Below are positions 61,101 to 64,000 of a DNA stretch of 64,000 bases, piece after piece. This DNA comes from Pagrus major (taxonomy: Eukaryota > Chordata > Actinopteri > Spariformes > Sparidae). The first letter of the stretch is position 1. Every line of letters starts with the position of its first letter. Location: assembly GCF_040436345.1 (NCBI RefSeq), contig NC_133232.1, positions 29,079,315-29,143,314 of the forward strand, written 5' to 3'. A program made the translations under genes and the position numbers. Below the pieces are notes generated by a model that saw only the letters and a list, made by a program, of their open reading frames with translations, was not told where the DNA came from and made no database searches.

Positions 61101-61339
61101 ATTCTTCTCCATCTATGAAAAAAGAGATCAGTTGCAAAGGTCTGATGCTCGCTGTGGTTTCCTCCGCCATTTTTATAAGACGAAACACAAACATTTACTG
61201 TACCGGCTCTTCTGACAGGCGAGAGAGAGAAAAATACAGAGACAGACAGACAAAAAAGTGGATTGCGGTGAACGAACAAGTAAACCCCAAAATGTTTAAG
61301 GAAGGTTTTGGATTTTTATGCTCAGATATATAGATGAGA
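58176..61339. other. No gene recognised
   Basis: Mostly AT-rich. A G run at 58709-58723 and a T run at 59881-59897. Small ORFs have no recognisable domain. No uL11 N-terminal exon found on the minus strand. Confidence 0.4.
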
Positions 61340-61384
61340 GGCATTAGCTTAGCTTAGCACAAAGACTGGAAACACAGTTAATCT

Positions 61385-61873
61385 GTAACACTATATATAT
61401 ATTAAGGTCCTTGTATTAAGCATTAGGTAATTACCTAATTACCATTAATAAGACTATATAAGTGTTAATCATAGCATTTTATGTACATTTATTGTTTGAC
61501 TGTAAGACATCTATAAGCACTTTACAATTTAAAGATGCTCTAGAACGTAATAAAAGCTTTATGAGTTACTTATAAATGTTTATAACAGCATCACAATTAG
61601 TTTAACTTAACTATTATGTTATTGTTAAACCTTTATTAAGCTTTTTTGTTGCTTTGTCAGATACATAAATACTTAATCATGCATTTGTTAGCAGACTAAC
61701 GAACAGTTAAATGTGCTTTTTGGGACCTAAAGAGAGAAGAATGTGTTATAAATGTCTATTATAATAAATGTGATGATTTCTTTAAATAGTCACTTAAATA
61801 GTCTTATTAATTTTAATAAGCATCTTAAAAAGACTCATTAGCTTATTACCAGGATCTTAATATAAAGTGTTAC
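61385..61873. mobile_element. MITE with GTAACACT termini, nested in another repeat
   Basis: The left end is GTAACACTATATATATATTA AGG and the right end in reverse complement GTAACACTTTATATTAAGAT; both continue TCCT(G/T)GTAATAAGC-like, giving imperfect inverted repeats of about 40 bp. The interior is AT-rich and non-coding. It interrupts a 'GCTTAGCACAAAGACTGGAA ACA... GGAAACAGTTAGTCTG' repeat whose two halves flank it (61340-61384 and 61874-61905). Confidence 0.7.
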
Positions 61874-61905
61874 GGAGGGAAACAGTTAGTCTGCTCTGTC
61901 CAACA

Positions 61906-62029
61906 CACAACAAAATCTGTCTGCCTCATTAATTTATTGGCCATGTCTTGTTTGCTTAAACTGTAACCGAAACATAAATTGTTGTCTGGCAACCTGTGTG
62001 ACAAGAAGACACCAGAAGGTGAATGCACC
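61906..62029. other. Nothing recognised
   Basis: Short unassigned stretch between repeats. Confidence 0.3.
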
Positions 62030-62215
62030 GAGCCACCTTCAGCCGAGAAGTATCTCCAGCACATAACTCCCCAACTTGTCATTTTTATGGATGACAGTAT
62101 CGGTCTGTCGGTCCGCAACTTTTTTTCCTCCAGACTGAAATATCTCTGAAACTGTTGCATGGATTGATGTGAAATTTTGGTGCACATATTAATGTTCCTC
62201 TCAGGGTGACTCAGA
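62030..62215 (+). repeat. Dispersed fish repeat (CTGAAATATCTC family)
   Basis: Contains CAGACTGAAATATCTCTGAA, GGATTGATGTGAAATTTTGG and CTCTCAGGGTGACTCAGAAC in the order I recall for a common percomorph repeat. Related to the fragment at 25436-25560. Confidence 0.5.
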
Positions 62216-63340
62216 ACTTGCAGGTCAAAAATGAATTTTGTTTAAAGCAGCTACAATGAACTTTTTAATAATGAGTTTTTTTTATTGATTTTGCCGCCCC
62301 CTGTGGACAAAAGCTGTATGAGCAGCACCGCCTTTCCATCGTAAAGATGTTGATCTGCTAGCCCCTTAGATTTGCTTTGGAAGGGAGTGAAAGAAAGGCA
62401 CATTTTTCATACCAGTTTTCTTTTTTAGTCACAGCTCTTCGCAGGATGCATGGAAATATACGGTTACGGTTGAGTGAGATCAAAACTGTAATATGAAAAT
62501 GGTGAAATAAAGTAAATTACATCAGACTACAGAGCAGCTTCTTTCCTCAGGCTGTGAAACTCAATTGATCCTCAGCACTCCACCGTAAAAAAACGGTTTA
62601 AATTTTATGTCTTATCTGGCCCGGATAAGTCAGAATCCGACCCGATGACTTGACAAGAATAACTGGAGTAACTATCAGTGCTTGAAGTGGAAAAAAATAA
62701 GTGCCTACAGTCTTTTCAGAAGCACATTTCACCACACAGGTCAATTCTGCTCCTCTGATCTTTTCTAATTACACATACATCTTCATAATAACCTCCTGAC
62801 TTTAAAGTGTATAGTCCTTTATGAGTTCCTGGATAAGCAGGCTGTTGCTTTACTGCCTGCAGCCTGTGTGAGTCTGCTCATCTCTGAGGAATAAATATGT
62901 AAAAACACAATCAAAAAAACAGCAGTGACACTATTTCTAATAGATCATCAGTGTGTTTTCTTGCCAGATTCGCTTGTGACAGGCGGAGTAAATGTAACGG
63001 ATGCCGAAGCGATCGCTGCAGATCACGAGCTCTGTCTGAAGAGTTCAATCGGTTGATAGTCGATACAACATTGGGGGAATAAAATTTCAGATTTTTGATA
63101 GAAGAAAAACATTACAAGGCCTCTGTACTGTGCATTACTAACAACAGCATCTATGTTTATTTTGCGTCTGGAGGAGGTGGGACTATGCAGGCACTTCAGT
63201 GGTGCATGTGTCAACTTGCTGTAAGAGAGGAGATTGAAAAAAAAAAAAAGCCAGTACTGGAGTAACAATACTGCAAAAAATAAGTATTGAGAACATTTAA
63301 AATATTCAGTATCAGTACTTATTGATATTTGGATTCTTTT
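62216..63340. other. No gene recognised
   Basis: AT-rich, with an A run near 63237-63249. No coding exon is recognised. Confidence 0.4.
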
Positions 63341-64000
63341 GACAACAGTGGTGTTGCAATCAGAAACTTTTGGGGGCGGCCATCAGCCATGTTAGCACGC
63401 TGATGTTAGCATTTAGCTGAAGGCACCGCCATGACTCAGTACTGTACAGCCTCACGGAGTCACGGTCATGTCCGTCTCTTAACCATGTTAGAAGTCTGCT
63501 TGTGCATTGATTAAACTAAATAGATACATAACGTTTAAAAAACTTTGGACAGAGCAGGCTAGCTGTTTTCCCCTGTTTCCACTCTTTATGCTAAGCTAAT
63601 TGCCTGCTGGCTGAGTGCTATCGATCTTCTCATCCAACTCTCTGCAAGATAGTAAATAAGTGAATTCCCCAAAATGTCAAGCTACTTCTCTTAAGTGAGA
63701 TGAAAGGCAGTGTGAGAATTACTCAAACTAGCCCGAGGTGAAAGTTGAGCTGAGAAACATCAATCTGAGAGGCTGAAACATGTTGCATGAACACGTTGAC
63801 ACAGTACAGTGTGAAGAGACACAGTACAGTACAGTACTGAACACCTCCAGCAGATGGCAACGTTCGGCAGCAGCGAGGCCCCAGTTGTGATGGCAGAGCT
63901 GTTGGCTGAATATTGCATGTCAAAATAAATTCACGCCTTTTAAAGGATTAGGCTTCCCCCTCCTTACATCACAAACCTCATTACAGCACACATTTACTCA
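63341..64000. repeat. GCTAAGCTAA-type dispersed repeat and flanking sequence
   Basis: 63345-63390 shares ACAGTGGTGTTGCAATCAGA with the 31801 family. 63555-63655 (GGCTAGCTGTTTTCCCCTGT TTCC... ATGCTAAGCTAATTGCC... TATCGATCTTCTCATCCAAC) matches the repeat in the last EFEMP2 intron. Tandem ACAGTACAGT occurs near 63798-63836. No gene. Confidence 0.5.

Overview
The window reads as nuclear DNA of a ray-finned (teleost, probably percomorph) fish. Four protein-coding genes with short GT-AG introns can be assembled exon by exon. The sequence between them carries repeat types that I recall as common in fish genomes: hAT-like elements with 'GTACTTGAGTA'-type ends, 'GCTAAGCTAA' and 'CTGAAATATCTC' repeats, CA/TG microsatellites, and fragments of LINE and Gypsy retroelements. 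There is no bacterial or viral gene organisation.

Layout. 686-1266: a 581-bp DNA transposon with ~95-bp terminal inverted repeats and the N-terminal part of an integrase-like ORF. 1590-6124: FIBP, + strand, 10 coding exons, 357 aa, with an ETS/CRE promoter. 6759-7433: a complete non-autonomous hAT element with a perfect 8-bp target duplication. ~8350-20168: EFEMP2 (fibulin-4), + strand; a noncoding first exon, a long repeat-bearing first intron, then 10 coding exons, 437 aa. 20.2-40.4 kb: a 20-kb stretch with no gene that I can recognise. It holds two 21-bp minisatellite arrays, foldback elements, a Gypsy LTR with primer-binding site and gag remnant, and a LINE fragment. 40.7-42.1 kb: a regulatory-looking region (MEF2, E-box, C/EBP and CRE motifs) leading to the TATA box of NPAS4. 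42.1-47.95 kb: NPAS4, + strand, 8 exons, 934 aa. 48-52.2 kb: microsatellites, a tandemly recurring repeat and a 157-bp foldback. 52.29-57.11 kb: the three 3' coding exons of MRPL11 on the - strand. 57.1-64 kb: TE-rich sequence in which I could not find the MRPL11 5' exons.

FIBP and EFEMP2 lie head-to-tail in the same relative orientation as on human 11q13, without CTSW between them. NPAS4 and MRPL11 are convergent, as in human. The window therefore joins two pieces of the human 11q13 neighbourhood. The genes do not form a pathway: an intracellular FGF1-binding protein, an elastic-fibre glycoprotein, a neuronal immediate-early transcription factor and a mitochondrial ribosomal protein.

I see no wholly new gene system. 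The items most worth a second look are the long-TIR integrase-type transposon, the MEF2/E-box/C/EBP cluster upstream of NPAS4, the stop-free 99-bp NPAS4 intron and minimal uORF, the (TG)n tract abutting an EFEMP2 splice acceptor, and the tRNA-Pro-primed LTR element.
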